NCBI GenBank assembly: GCA_014529385.2
Contig: CM043958.1
Coordinates: 90,605,025 to 90,669,024 of the forward strand
Direction: 5' to 3'
Length of the DNA: 64,000 nucleotides
DNA from: Adiantum capillus-veneris
Taxonomy: Eukaryota; Streptophyta; Polypodiopsida; Polypodiales; Pteridaceae
The position numbers and the translations under genes are program-made. Each line of letters opens with the position of its first letter. Positions within the stretch are counted from its first letter, which is position 1. The notes below the pieces were generated by a model. The model searched no databases and was not told the origin of the DNA. It saw only the letters and a program-made list of their open reading frames with translations. Of this stretch, positions 21,114 through 35,028 are shown one piece after another.

Positions 21114-21364
21114 GGAGAGTGTGTGTGCGATCGAGCATTACGAAGGCAGGACGGCGGCGAAGCGGTTGAGCGCGGCACGACTGCAGCTTCTTCTTCATCG
21201 CGGCGAGGAATCCACCACGAAGGCGAGCGTAGAGCGGTGAGTGACACACCCTTTGTTTTCTTGAGCTTGCTAGTTTAGGCTTGTTGTGTGCTTGGAGCCG
21301 TTTGTGGCTCCCATACGGTGTATTGGCAAGTCCCTTGCTTCGACAGTGCGGCAAGGAGCGCACA
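20789..21364 (+). repeat. 3' LTR of element B
   Basis: 576 bp, two substitutions from the 5' LTR, followed directly by the GCAGG target duplication. Confidence 0.95.
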
Positions 21365-24300
21365 GCAGGGCAGGAAGGGCCGCTTGCGGGAGGGGGAGAT
21401 GAAGATCGACCTGCACCAAATCTGGTGGGCCTGGCACCAACAGGGTGTGCCCCGACAAGGTAAGAAATTTTTGTCACAGGACGGAGCCCTGTAGGGGTGT
21501 GGTTGGGACGGCACGACCGTTTTCGTCTCCTGCGCAGCCTGCGTTTTTCCACCATGGCTGTGAGGTGAGAAGGAGTTCACATGTTGTTGTTTTTTTTAAT
21601 TTTGGACACCCTAGGGTGCCCAAGGGGCCCATCCCACCATGGCAAAGCTTTGCGACATCTCGGCTTCAAGCAAGGCCTTCGCCTACCCCATTAAGACGGT
21701 TGCACACATCCATAGCAATGCAGCCCTGCGTTCGACAGTTTTTTGCATAATTTTTTTGGAGACTCGCTAGGCCGCAATGTGTCAAATACATCATGAATTT
21801 GACAGCTAACGTCGTGTTGCACGGCCGATGCGGTTTTCGGCCTCGATTGAAGGTGACATGCGTGGGCTAGCTTGCATGTATCACTAGATAACATGCATCG
21901 GCCATGCAGCAAGAAACAAATTGCAAAGTTTTGAAAGATCGCCTTCCTAAAAATGGTTTGGGATTTGATGGTCAAGTAGCAATGATTGATCACAAGACTA
22001 TGCGAAGATGGTGCACATTCTCAGGACTGCATGCACGAACCATGCAAAACATAATGCCAGTCGCCGAGATCGAACCAAAGTCGAGGTGAGTACCTCACAA
22101 GGTAAGCAATAGCTTTTCTTTTGTTTGATAATTTTTGTACGGCATACTGCATAACAACATATTGCAAAAAAGGTGAGTGCACTTTAAGCCCTTCAAGCAA
22201 AAGCATGGCTTGTGACAATTATCATATACATTACATATTTGTTGCATATAATCTTGAGAAGTATCCAAATCAAGTGCAGCTTGTGTACAAATAGCCTCTC
22301 TAGCGTTACAACGAGTTTGGCATGACCTATAGCTAGACCTTGCTAGACAACTTCTACGAAAGCAAGATACATATGGAAAAGTTTACAGGCCACTGCTGGC
22401 CTTATCTACTCAAGGACAACCATACTCATGCTAAGCAGGTAAACATTCATACCTTGCAAGTATATTTTTGGCTTCACAATATGATGTACAAGTAGACAAG
22501 GTCCTTTTTCTTTTGGGCATGATCGACAAGGTCGAGTCCTTTTGCTATGCCATTCGGTCGTCAATAGCATTTGTTGGCAATGAGGCCAGACAAACTTCTG
22601 CGAAGCACGGCTTCACATACTACATCTTTCATTGTGGCTTCCCACGTTGGCATATGCTATGAGCATACACAATGGGGAAGGAATAGGCAAGGTGTTTGCA
22701 GGTGAATTCAGTTTTGCAGGTTATGGCATTATGTACCAGACGAGTGTATACGACATACGAGGGCGTCAGTGCAGATATGGCTATGGGCCGTTTTGGACGG
22801 AGTTTTTCTCCCAACTTTCATAACAACTGGTTGCACCAACAACAACCAGGTTAGCCAAGTTGAATTTTTTCTTGTTTTTTCATGTTTACACTTTACTAGG
22901 CAATTACGGTCATTGTGCAAAGCAAAGTGCTTTGGCAATTTTATAGGAAGCACGGCTTCAGGGAACGGGAAAAATAGGGCATATCAGCTCACAGAATCCC
23001 TACCAGTTTAAATTCTGCAAGATACTTACAATTCTGGTTCTCACATTTGAGGCCATCACTATGCGCAAGGGCTTACCATTCTTTATGCAAGGCATGCTAG
23101 GGACGTGAATTCAATTCTGCCGCTTCATGCATTACGCCTCCGTTAACACACTCGCAACTCTGTCAAGGATAGAGTACGGATGGATTGTTGGTTGCTATCA
23201 ACACTCAACAATACTAAAAAGAATCTACAATTTCGTCTCGATTCACCGGCAAGGTGCCCCTTTCAAGTCATCCTCATACAGTCACAACCCTACACGGTAG
23301 CCGGTCAAGATTTAACTGGTGTTTTCTGTTGCCTCTCTCGATGAGAGCATCATACAGACATATTGTGGAATGCTTATAGGATAAGCTGCACTTCATGCAT
23401 AAGATGTCTAAGAGCACACATTCTGGGCACACACTCTACAAATTTAAGGAAAGTTCCTCAGCCCAGCATGCTCTTCTTTTGTCTCTTTTTCTTATTTCTT
23501 TCAAGAATAACGAAACTCTTCTAAGAAGATTTTGCTACATATTCTGCTCATGAGTCAGCTTGAGCCAAGGTGCTCTAACTCACAGCTAGCACGTGGCTAA
23601 GATGCTACTCAAATTAGTCTTCATCGGTTCGTCGATTGAACACTATTTTGCATCAGGGCTATGAGCCAAACAGGCTAAGAGCCGATGTCAGGACAAGGGT
23701 AAGATCCACCTATTGGCATTCTTTGGATGATTGTTTTCAAGCCATACCCAAGGAAGTATACATCGTCGTTACTGGACAAGCAAGAGTCTTGTCATTACGG
23801 ATGTTTACAGTGTCATTTTTGCACTACATGTTTTTAGTGCGACAGTCAAGTTGACTTCTTGATAAATCTTCAACTCATAGTCGTTGATCTCTCTACAAGG
23901 AAGTATAGATGCAGCAATCAGTTGAGACAGCATGGCTGTCAACAAGAGCTAGGCAGTTCACTTGTGTGGATGTCCTGCTCTCTCTATAGCACTACAGAGG
24001 GTCTACGGGCATATTGTTTTGGGGTAAGACCCGGCGGGTGATTGCTACATCTCCCCATAGGCATTAAGGATCACAGTTTGATCTCTCCCAGTTAGACTTT
24101 CAAGGAAAGAATTCTGCAATCTACCACGCGGTAGCAGACAAATTCAACTTTCAAGTTGATTTCAATCATTACATACACGGTTAACTCTGTTGGTTACTGT
24201 TACCTACTAGTTGAGCAGTTTCTACAAAGGCCTCTCCGTTTGAATACGGGTAAGTGGCCATTACGTTCAAACCTCTAGGTACGCATCTATTAATTTGGTG

Positions 24301-24480
24301 TTATTCCATTTTTAGTATGCTTTGCTTGGTTTTTCAAGACGTATAAGTACGCTTGAATGTTACAAATCCATGCCAAGGGCATGTCGGCACAAAGTATTCT
24401 CGGCCAAGTGTCCAATCTACCTTTCTGCCTTATGTTGTTACGAACCTACTTGTAGGGTTCGATTTGGCACAAGGAAGTAA

Positions 24481-24660
24481 TGTCAGGACACGGGTCCTGT
24501 ACCCTAAGAACTAGACTAGGCAAGGACTACGTCCAAGGGTCGGGCTAGGCAGTGTGGACAGGGGATCCGTCTAGGGCAAGGGGCTAGGAGACCACCTATA
24601 AAGGGAGGTTGGGAGGAGAATCCAGTAGAGCCTAGGTGCTGCCATGGAGTGCTTTCTTAA
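24481..24660 (+). repeat. 3' LTR of A0 (altered tail)
   Basis: It begins TGTCAGGACACGGGTCC after a polypurine tract and matches the LTR at 15,402 for about 150 bp, then diverges around GCCTAGGTGCTGCC. It may end at CTTTCTTAA near 24,660. It meets a minus-strand family A copy tail to tail. Confidence 0.6.
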
Positions 24661-24712
24661 GCCATGAAGAAACGGTCGATGCTATTCATGCAAGGTACAT
24701 GGTATGCACCTT

Positions 24713-27700
24713 GCATGCCATGCAAAGCGTTGTCCAAAGGCATAACCAGTTTTCACATCTTATGAAGTTACTTGAATAATGCAAGGAAACCTTGGCGTAA
24801 CTTTCCATGCAGTTGTGAGCCAGATTTCCTACTCGCCTGAGTATCTTGAACAGTCCGTTACATGTTCATCCCCTATGAAGGTTACTTGCCAAAATGCTCT
24901 ATCAACACACCTGGTAAGTCCTTGACGTATGAAAGTATTGACACAATCTCCAACCCCACCACAAGAGGTGTTCAAAGTCGAAAATCGTACTTAAGCAAAT
25001 TCTAGAATAGGGAGAAAATCATCTATTTAGAAATGCGTTGTGTTAATGTATGCTCTTAGCAGATCCTTTAGCACAAGATTACTCTTTGTAATCTTTGTAA
25101 TTTGCCTATCCCCTTGGATAATTGACAGTACTGAGGTGTGTTTGCCTCACGGTTTACAGACAGTCTTCCTAGATGACTGGTAAACGGGAAATCACGGTAG
25201 TGTTTAACATTGGTAAAGAATCAACAATGTCTGAAATAACCATCGTGGTTAACTTGAAAAAAATCCAGAAACGCCCAAACCGAGCCATGACCTCTATTGG
25301 TGATTAGTGGATTTAAAAGTAATCTCATAGAGATAGTGCACATAGAGTGCAAAAATGCTTCATAAGCAACAACCTGTGGAATATGCATGCCGTTCCAAAT
25401 CAGCGTTTGCTAAACACTAGGGCCCATAACACCTAGTAGGCATGCATTTAGCAAAAGCAGATGCGAACCTTTATATCCATGGTGATCCTTGCCTTCAACT
25501 TGTCGCAAATGTGATGCACCTAGCACACATTAAAGAGGATTGTAAATAGTTCTGAAAAGAAAGTAAATACTTTCAGTTGCAATCTTTTGCAAGCCTTGCT
25601 GAAATGTCTGAACCATAATAGAAGGTGAAACAGTGATCACGTCTAGGTACAAACAATGAAACTTTTTCATTTCTATATGTGTAAACAACCATCTGTAATG
25701 TTGTTTAGCAATACCTGTACCTTAACAAGTCATTCTAAGTATCCGACAATTTCTGGCCACGAAATTGCTCCTAATACGTCGTGCTAAAAATGGTCTAGAA
25801 AATAGATGTGACCAGCACTTAGGGACTTTGTCGTGACACATATTTGAAATAGGGGGCACCAGTGTCAGTCCCAGAGACTCATATTTGCCACATGTGGAAT
25901 ATGTCTCAACTAAGGATGTCTGAAAAAGAACATCCTACAAGTACAAGATGTACTTGTGTGTGGAGGTAGCTCTAAACACTTTACGACAGGAGTGAGAGGG
26001 ACCCTCATTCATTGCTCCACACTGGCTAAACCGAATTCCTTGAGTTCCTAGACCGTGTTGTATCCCATGTGACAACATGTGCCAAATTGAACCCTACAAG
26101 TAGGTTCGTAACAGCATAAGGCAGAAAGATAGATTGGCTACTTGGCCCAAAATACTTTGTGCGGACATGCCCTTGGCATGACTCTGTAACATTCAAGCGT
26201 ACTTATACGTCTTGAAAAACCAAGCCAAGCATACTAAAAATGGAATAACACCAAATCAATAGATGCATACCTGGAGATTCGAACGTAATGTTCACTTACC
26301 CGTATTCAAATGGGGAGGAGTACGTCCCCTACCTGAAAAAACAAACAGCATTGCAGTGGGAAGCCTGGTTGTTGCCTTTGCAATCCAAGCTCTTGGATTA
26401 GAATCTACGTAGTCAAACCCCTTGATAATTTGTAGAAACTGCTCAACTAGAAGATAATGATAACCAACATAGTTAATCGTGTACAGATTGAGTGGAATCA
26501 ACTTGAACAGTGTGTTCGTCTGCTACCGCGTGGTAGAGTGCGGAATTCTTTCCTTGAAAGTATAACTGGAAGAGATCAATTGTGATCCTCAATGCAAATC
26601 AAACTGTGATCCTTAATTCATATGGGGTGATGTAGCAATCACCTGTCGGGTCTTACCCCAAAACAGTATGTCCATAGACACTTCGTAGTGCTATAGAGAG
26701 AGCAGAAGACCCACACAAGTGAACTACCGATCTCTTGTGGATAGCCATGCTGTCGGAACTGATTTTTGTATCTTTACTTCCCATTAGAGATCAGCGGGCT
26801 GTGAGTTGAAGATTTTCAAAAACGCAACGTGAGTGTCGCACAAAAAAAATGTAGTGCCAAAATGACACCCTAAACATCTGTAATGACAAGACTCTTGCTT
26901 GTCCATTAACGTTGATGTGTGCTTCCCTGGGTAGATCTGTTCGATCTTGAAAACAATCACCCAAAGAATGCCAATAATTGGGTCTTACCCTTGGTCAGGC
27001 TCTTAGCCTTTGTAGCTCATAGCCCTTATGCAAATTAGTGGTCAATGGATGAACTGATGGAGACTAATTTGAGTAGCATCTTAGCCACGTGTTAGCTGAG
27101 AGTTAGAGCACCTTGGCTCAGGCTGACTCGCGAGCAAAACACGTATCAAAAGATTCTTAGAAGATTTTCATTTTTCCCTTAAAGAGAGAGAGAATGAGAG
27201 AAGAAGAGCATGCTAGGTTAAGGAACTTTCAGTAAGTTTTTAGAGAGTGTGCCCAAGCTATGTGCTCTTATGCATCTTATGCCTGACTTGAGCTTATCGT
27301 ATAAGCATTCCACAATTTTCCAATATGACTCGCTCATTGAGAGCGGTAACAAAAAAAAACACAACCACATCTTGACCTACCTTCCTTGCAGGGTCGTGAT
27401 TGTATGAAAATGACGTAGCATTGGCACTTTGCCTGTGAAATAATTCCTAGATTTGGGGTTCCTTTTAGTATTGTTGGGTGTTGATAGCAACCAACCATCA
27501 GGTTAAACAATCTATCACTTATTATGTCCTTGACAGAGTTGCGAGTGTGGTAGCGGAAGCATAATCTTTGAAGCGGTGGAATTTATGCCACCTAATTAGC
27601 ATGCCGTGCATACAGATTGTGAAGCCCTTGGCTAGAGTGACGGCCTCAACGGGAGAGCCAAAACCATTAGTGCATTACACAATTTAAACTGGTAGGGATT

Positions 27701-29532
27701 TTGTGAGGTGGTATTCCCTATTTTGCCAGTTTGTCAATCTTGTGTGCCACTGCTCGTGAATCCGAGTCATTGGGCAGTACCTTGGCACAAGGGAGAAGCC
27801 TTGCTTCATGAAAAATTGTCAAAGAACTTTGCTTTGTACACAAGCATTAGTTTCCAATGTAAATGTATAAACATGGAAAAAAAAAACAATACTAAACATG
27901 GTCTAACCTGGTCATCCTGCTGTAACCAGTTGTCTTGAGATGTGGGAAGAAAAACTCGCTCAAATGTAGATCTTCATCTCCGTTGCGCGAGAAAAAGTCG
28001 GCCTGAAATATACTTTATGCATAGGGAGAACTTTCCCAAGGGCGTGTGCTTATAGCATGCCCCAAACAGGAAACAGCTTAATGTAAGAATTTTAAATTGA
28101 AGCCTTGCTTCCTTCAAAAACAGGTGCAGTAAAAGGCCATGCATGTCTCCTTGAGTTTGCAATTTTTCCATGTTTCATTCCAATCTTTAAACAAACCCAC
28201 GTTTTGGTACGTACAGTAATTTTCACAAGCCATGCTTGTGATGTGCATGCCTAAAGTGTATGCACATTGTATGCACGTCTATTGTATATTGTAGCTATCA
28301 AACAGATGCTGCATAACCAAAAAATCAATTGCATACCTTATTAAGTACACTTACTAACGAAGCTTGCTGCCGGAAGAATCAAATGAGTCACCAGCAAGAA
28401 GAAAACCAAGAAGTGATTTGCCGGATAATAATGTTCTGTTCAGTAGAGACACTGTCACTACTGCTTAGAATTGGAAGAATAATCGGCCTTGCCAATCATC
28501 GATGCCGTATAAGGCACAGCCATGCCTGAGTTGCCTTCAGTACGAGGCAATTGTGCATCAAGAAATCCGTGTAGAGGGTATCTCGATCGGAGGCGTGCTC
28601 CAGGGTCCACAGCATGGTAATGGCTGATAGAAATTGCATATTTCCTTGTATGCACCATGCAGACGACCTTCAGCAAGTATCAATTCCGCATGAATTCATG
28701 ACCGCGCTATTCCTTGGATAACCATAACTGGAAATTCCGGAAGCGTTAAGGATGTTTGCCGATTTCAAAGAGAACTCAATTCTCTGCTTGTAGCTCCACG
28801 ACCTTGTCGACCATATAATTGTGCGTGCGAGTTTTCTTGAATCTTTTCTCCGTTGCCAACAGAACATGCAAACATTCATAGTAATCAAAAACTATTGTGT
28901 ACTTCTGCTACCCACGCGACTTCATCAGCAAATTGTTTGTCGGAACCCTATCCGGCTTCATGAGGTGTGCATCCAAACTCTGCTCGGCTTCACCGGGTGT
29001 GCATGCACCCCAAACTCATGGGTGCTGCTATGCAGCCCGCATGCCTTGCATGCCCTTGCATGCAGCTCGAACCTGTTTGTGCTCATGCTCACAATCAGTC
29101 GAAGCCCACAACCTCCCTCGTCCTGAGTCCTTGCCACGACTCCTTGAGTCCCTTCAGTGTGGGAGCAACCTCCTAAAGGTCGAAGTGACCTAGCTTCTAT
29201 GAAGTTGCCGTCGCTATGGCGGGCTGCATGTTGTCGCGCTGCAGAGGAGAAGCCCTCGCGTGCAGGGTTTCTCGACCACACACGGCCCCGTGACGAGCCC
29301 GCAAGCGCCTTCTACAGCACTTCCAACGAGCCCTATGGTGGCCCTTTTTGTGCAGGTCGACGCGCAGACCATCCCGCCTCAAGGTACCATTCCCATGGCT
29401 GCCTTCCCACCTAGCAAGGGATGCTGCACACACACAGCTTGGCCTTGATCTCCCCGCCTGGCAAGACATGCTCTCCACGGTTCTCCATGAACAACCGAGA
29501 TAGAGAGAGTAGCAAGGGATGCTTCTTCTTCG

Positions 29533-29581
<49 letters not shown>

Positions 29582-29829
29582 TGCTCCTTGCGTCAGCAGA
29601 AGAGAAGGGATCCATGCTCCGCCTCCATAGCCCAGAGCTCCTCTACTTTGATACCAGTGTAAGAAACTAGGCAACTAGGCTCTCCTGGATCCTCCTCCCA
29701 ACCTCCCTTTATAGGTGGGCTCCAAGCCCCTTGCCCTAGACGGATCCCCTGTCCACACTGCCTAGCCCGGCCCTTGGCCGTAGTCCTTGCCTAGCCTAGT
29801 TCCTAGGGTACAGGACCCGTGTCCTGACA
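24713..29829 (-). mobile_element. Family A element copy A1 (3' end truncated)
   Basis: On the minus strand: LTR 29,661-29,829, primer site 29,649-29,660 (CTGGTATCAAAG, two mismatches to the initiator-Met site), GA/CT tract 29,536-29,577, then non-coding interior to about 24,713, where the 3' end and LTR are missing. The stretch 24,729-26,700 is almost identical to 35,504-37,460. The GC-rich part at 28,950-29,450 after the primer site has overlapping open frames on both strands but no recognised domain. Confidence 0.65.
29661..29829 (-). repeat. LTR of A1
   Basis: 169 bp on the minus strand, TGTCAGGACACGGG...TTCTTACA. It is the same LTR subtype as A0 and is separated from the A2 3' LTR by only 9 bp (29,830-29,838). 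Confidence 0.8.
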
Positions 29830-29838
29830 TTAGACCAG

Positions 29839-32591
29839 TGAAAGGACAGGGGAACTGACATGCTAATCTCCACCCAACCATGCCCTATATAGGCCCTTGG
29901 CCTTCTAAATATAGGGACCCCCTTGACTGCATGTTCGTCCTGGCCCTTGGCCCGGACTGGTCCTACCCTTGTCCTGACATTACTCCCCACTTGGAGAAGC
30001 GTTTTCGTCCGCGAAAACACAAGTGATGGTATCTTCATAACAACACTAATGTTTTCTACCATAACATCCTACATGGATCCAACGGTGCATTTGAGAGGAA
30101 CCCGGTTCAGTAGGAGGTTCAATGAAACCAAGAGTAACATCTTGATTTCTACATTGTTGTCCATTTGTAACCATCTGATGGTACCGGTTCCTATCCAAAC
30201 GTAGTGTGTAGACTCCATTTAGAACGCTCATGAGCATGGTAAACGAGTTTTTCACAACACAGGTGTACCAAAATAGTACCTCTTGTCACTTTCCATGAAA
30301 TTCCATGAAAGTGACTTGCTGACATAACTCATCAGCCAATTTAAGTCCTTGACTTGGTCCCAATTTGCATCCTCAGTAAATAACCCCACCCTAACGAGTG
30401 TTCAAGGTTGAGAACTTGAGTTATACATGAAGAGACTACCAAGTCGCAATATGCATAAACTCCAAAAAGGCCAATAAATGCTTATGAATTTGATTGCTTG
30501 GTGCTAATGTACGCACTTTGTAATTTGTCAATCCCCTTGGATACTGACAGTACTGAGGTGTGTTTCCCCCACGGTTTACAGACAGTCTTCCCAGACGACT
30601 TGTCAACGGGGAATCACAATAGCGTATAACATTGTTGAGGAATCAACAATGTTCAGAATAACCATCGTGGTTAACTTGAAAAATCCACAAACACCCAAAC
30701 CGAGCCATGACCTCTATTGGTGATTAGTAGATTTAAAGGTAATCTCATAGAGATAGTGCACATAAAGTGCAAAATGCTTCATAAGCAACAATTTGAGGAA
30801 TATGCATGCAGTTCCAAATCAGCCTTTGCTAAACACTAGGGCCCATAACACCTAGTGTCCATGCATTTAGCAAAAAATAGATCCGAACCTATATTTCCAT
30901 GGTAATTCTTGCCAATACTTATGGCAAATGTGATGCGCCTAGCACACATTAACAGGAATGTAAATAGTTCTGAAAAGAAACTAAATACTTTCATTTGCAA
31001 TCTTTTGCAAGCTTTGCTTAAACGTCTGAACCATAATAGAAGGTGAAACAGTGATCACTTCTAGATACAAACAATGAAACTTTTTCATTTGCTATACATA
31101 TAAACAACCATTTGTAATGTTGTTTAGCAATACATGTACCTTAACAAGTCATTCTAAGTATCCGATAATTTCTGGCCACGAAATTGCTCCTGATACGTCG
31201 TGCTAAAAATGGTCTAGAAAATAGATATGACCAACACTTAGGGACTTTGTTGTGACACATATTTGAAATAGGGGCGCCAGTGTCAGTCCCAGAGACTCAT
31301 ATTCGCCACATGTGGAATATGTCTTAACTAAGGATGTCTGAAAAAGAACATCCTACAAGTACAAGATGTACTTGTGTGTGGAGGTAGCTCTAAACACTTT
31401 ACGACAGGAGTGAGAGGGACCCTCATTCATTGCTCCACACTGGCTAAACCGAACTCCTTGAGTTCCTAGACCATGTTGTATCCCATGTGACAACATGTGC
31501 CAAATTGAACCCTACAAGTAGGTTCGTAACAGCATAAGGCAGAAAGATACATTGGATACTTGGCCAAAAATACTTTGTGCCGACATGCCCTTGGCATGAC
31601 TCTGTAACAATCAAGCGTACTTATACGTCTTGAAAAACCAAGCCAAGCATACTAAAAATGGAATAACACCAAATCAATAGATGCATACCTGGAGATTCGA
31701 ACGTAATGTTCACTTACCCGTATTCAAATGGAGAGGAGCACGTCCCCTACCTGAAAAAACAAACAGCATTGCACTGGGAAGCCTGGGTGTTGCCTTTGCA
31801 ATCCAAGCTCTTGGATTAGAATCTAAGTATTCAAACCCCTTGATAAGACTCTTTGTAGAAACTGCTCAACTAGCAGATAACGGTAACCAACATAGTCAAC
31901 CGTGTACAGGTTGATTGGAATCGACTTGAAAAGTGTGTTCATCTGCTACCGCGTGGTAGATTGCGGAATTCTTTCCTTGAAAGTATAACTGGGAGAGATC
32001 AACGGTGATCCTCAATGCAGATCAAATTGTGATCCTTAATGCCTATGGGGTAATGTAGCAATCACCCACCGGGTCTTACCCCAAAACAATACGTCCATAG
32101 ACACTCTGTAGTGCTATAGAGAGAGCAGGAGATCCACACAAGTGAACTGCCGAGCTCTTATGGATAGCCACGATGTTGCAACTGATTGCTACATCTAGAC
32201 TTTCTTGTAGAGATCAGCTGTGCTGTGAGTTGAAGATTATCAAAAACTCAACTTGAGTGTCGCGCTGAAAACAAGTAGTGCAAAAATGACACCCTAAACA
32301 TCCGTAATGACAAGACTCTTGCTTGTCCATTAACGTCGATGTGTACTTCCGTGGGTATATCTTGAAAACAATCACCCAAAGAATGTCCGTAGTTGGGTCT
32401 TACCCTTGTCCGGACATTGGCGTTTAGCTTATTTGGCTCATAGCCCTTATGCAAAATAGTGTTCAATCGACGAACCGAGAAGACTAATTTGAGTAGCATC
32501 TTAAGCCTGTGCTAGCTGTGAGTTAAAGCAAATTCGCTCAAGCTGACTCACGAGCAGAACATGTATCAAAAGCTTGTTATATTATTCCCTT

Positions 32592-32643
<52 letters not shown>

Positions 32644-34986
32644 AGAGCATGCTGGGTTGAGGAACTTTCCTTAAGGTTGTAGAGTGTGTACCCAAGCTGT
32701 GTGCCCTGACGCATCTTATGCCTGACTTGCAGCTTATCCTATAAGCATTCCACAATCTGTCTGTATAACGCTCTCATCGAGAGAGGCAACAGAAAACACA
32801 AGTTAAATCTTGACCATCTACTGTGTAGTGTCAGGACTGTATGAGGATGACTTGAAAGGGACACGTTGCCGTTGAATCTAGTCGAAATTTTAGGTTCTTT
32901 TTAGTATTGTTGAGTGTTGATAACAACCAACAATCCATCCGTACTCTGGCCTTGACAGAGTTGTGAGTGTGTTAGCGGAAGCGTAATGCATGAAGCGGCA
33001 GAATTGAATTCACGTCACTAGCATGCCTTGCATAAAGAATGGTAAGCCCTTGCAGAGAGTGAAGGCTTCCACCGTGAGAACCACATCCATAATTACCTTG
33101 TACAATTTAGATTGGTAGGGAGTCTAAGAGCTGAGATCCCCTATTTTGCCAATTTTTTCAAGCTTGTGTGCCATTGCCCATGATGCCAAAGTCATTGGTC
33201 AGTACCTTGGCACGAGGGAGAAGCCGTGCTTCGTGTAAAACTGGTCGTTGCTGTAACCAGTTGTCCCGAGAGTTCATAGGAGAAACTTGCTCACAAATGG
33301 CTCATAGCCATATTTGGCTGTCGGATAGATGTCTCATAGCCATACCTGTTGGCCCATCGATGGCTCATAGCCATATCTGTTGTGCGAGTGGGAGTGGTCG
33401 TATACAGAACGAGTGGAAATTTTTCATATACACAACTCGCCCTTTTGCGCCATATATGCCCGTCGGGTACGAAATAAAATAACTTGCAAGCACATTGCCT
33501 AATCCCTCCCAAATCCGTATGCTCATAGCATATGCCAAACGGGAGAAGCCGCAATGCAAGATCCCAAAATGGAAGCCGTGTTTCACCAAAATCTGTAGTT
33601 CTAATTGATTTTGACATACAGAGAACATGTGAAAAAGAATCGACCTTGTCGAGCAATTTCAATTGGGATGAACTAATACTGTGTGGCAAGCATTCGATAA
33701 CAGCTACTAAAAATAGTGAGAAGGTGTCGGCCATTCCGAGTAACTTGTCCCCTACTTCATGTCGAGCAGCAGGATGTGCCAATCTCCGTGAGAGTCCAAA
33801 AACACAACAAATTGGTATGCAGTTGCTTCAAATTGAACTGCTAATGAGTTGTGCTTCAAGTCAAGGAAAAATTTTAAGAAACTTGACCACGTCGATCCGC
33901 CACCTTGTGGATTAGGACGCCATATTGAAAGCATATAATTTTGACAATTCATATCTAGTGCAAGCAGATAAACAAAGCATACCTGGATTGCAATCGTTCA
34001 AAGTGCCAACCTTGTATGGAGCAATTTGTCGTCGCATTGGCTTGGATCCTCCCTGGCGCTTTGAACCTCCCCCAAAGTAAAGAAGGAGTTGATCGACATC
34101 ACGTGAGAGATTACGAACCCTTGTTCTATAAGCAACCGCTCCGATTTTCTTTGAAAAACAATCAAATTTTCTGTGTTGGTGGCATGTGTTACATGCCAGT
34201 ATATGTAATCTTGTCGGAACTTATTTGCCACTCCAATTGCTTTGATGGAAAATTTGGCATCCCAATTTGCATAAGAAAATCCAAATTTATATCCAAGTTC
34301 CGTCCGCTATGAGAGTTGTATCGACAACTTTGAAGTTCAATGGGCCCAGTTAATTAATCTTTGCTTCGTTTTTACCTTGGTCGACCTTGCTTATGCCGAG
34401 TGCCTGCCCTTGCTGTGTATGATGCTTGATCGATTCTGGCTACGGTGTCAAAACATGCCTTGCATGCCCTTCTTGCCGATGCCTTGCATGTGGTGCCTTC
34501 CTGTGGGTAAGGCCCCTAGGGTGGACTTTGGAAACCCTTAGGGCGCCCACCCATTCTTTAAAAAAATGTATGAGCAAGGCGATGGCGGCTTCTGCGCAGG
34601 AGAGAAACCGGCCAAGCACGCGCTCCAGATGCCAAAACCAGGGGCGGGCGTAGTGTCGAAAAAGGCACAGTCGGGCAGGGTGAACCCGTAGAACCGCTCT
34701 GCGAGAGTTTTGGAGGTGGCCGACCTCGCCTCAATTTCCCTCGTTAGGGGATGTGCCCGCGGCCCTTTGCGGCTTGCCTTCCACCCCGGCCACCTGTGTG
34801 TCTTCCCCTTGTTAGGGGCTATACCCGCCTTCAACCCCTGCTAAGAACGGTAGCACACCAACCAACAGACCTCGGCTTCTCCTTCCTCCCCAGCTTGGGA
34901 CAGCATCCCACACAAAATCGCCTTGCTTCTTGCATGCAACATGCAAAAACCCCTCCCCGGCTTGAGGAACACGCCCCTCCATAATC

Positions 34987-35028
<42 letters not shown>

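Larger units (their letters stand above)
15779..21364 (+). mobile_element. Element B: complete young non-autonomous LTR retrotransposon
   Basis: 5,586 bp with 576-bp LTRs (15,779-16,354 and 20,789-21,364) that differ at only two positions (16,139/21,149 and 16,301/21,311). The LTRs begin TGTTAACC and end GCGCACA. A 5-bp target duplication GCAGG flanks it (15,774-15,778 and 21,365-21,369). The primer site is complementary to tRNA-Asp, as in Athila-type elements, and a polypurine tract (AGGAAGGGGGGCA) precedes the 3' LTR. The interior encodes only a retropepsin-like/W-[IV]-P-K protein and a small acidic protein; gag, RT, RNase H and integrase are all absent. It must therefore move with proteins from another element. 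Both ORFs are intact. Confidence 0.93.
15402..24660 (+). mobile_element. Family A element copy A0, split by element B
   Basis: 5' LTR 15,402-15,573, primer site 15,575-15,586, internal sequence to 15,778, then element B, then the internal sequence resumes at 21,365 and runs to a polypurine tract (CACAAGGAAGTAA, 24,468-24,480) and the 3' LTR from 24,481. Without the insertion it is about 3.7 kb. Internal sequence carries no retrotransposon protein, so it is non-autonomous. The 3' LTR tail (after about 24,635) is altered and no clear target duplication is visible. The part at 21,365-21,760 after the primer site is GC-rich and differs strongly between copies, so it may be captured sequence; I do not recognise it. 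Confidence 0.65.

Noticed and set aside
28897-29478. Cluster of GC-rich frames in A1 as a captured host gene
   Set aside because: Frames on both strands overlap, no domain is recognisable, and they are not conserved in other family A copies.
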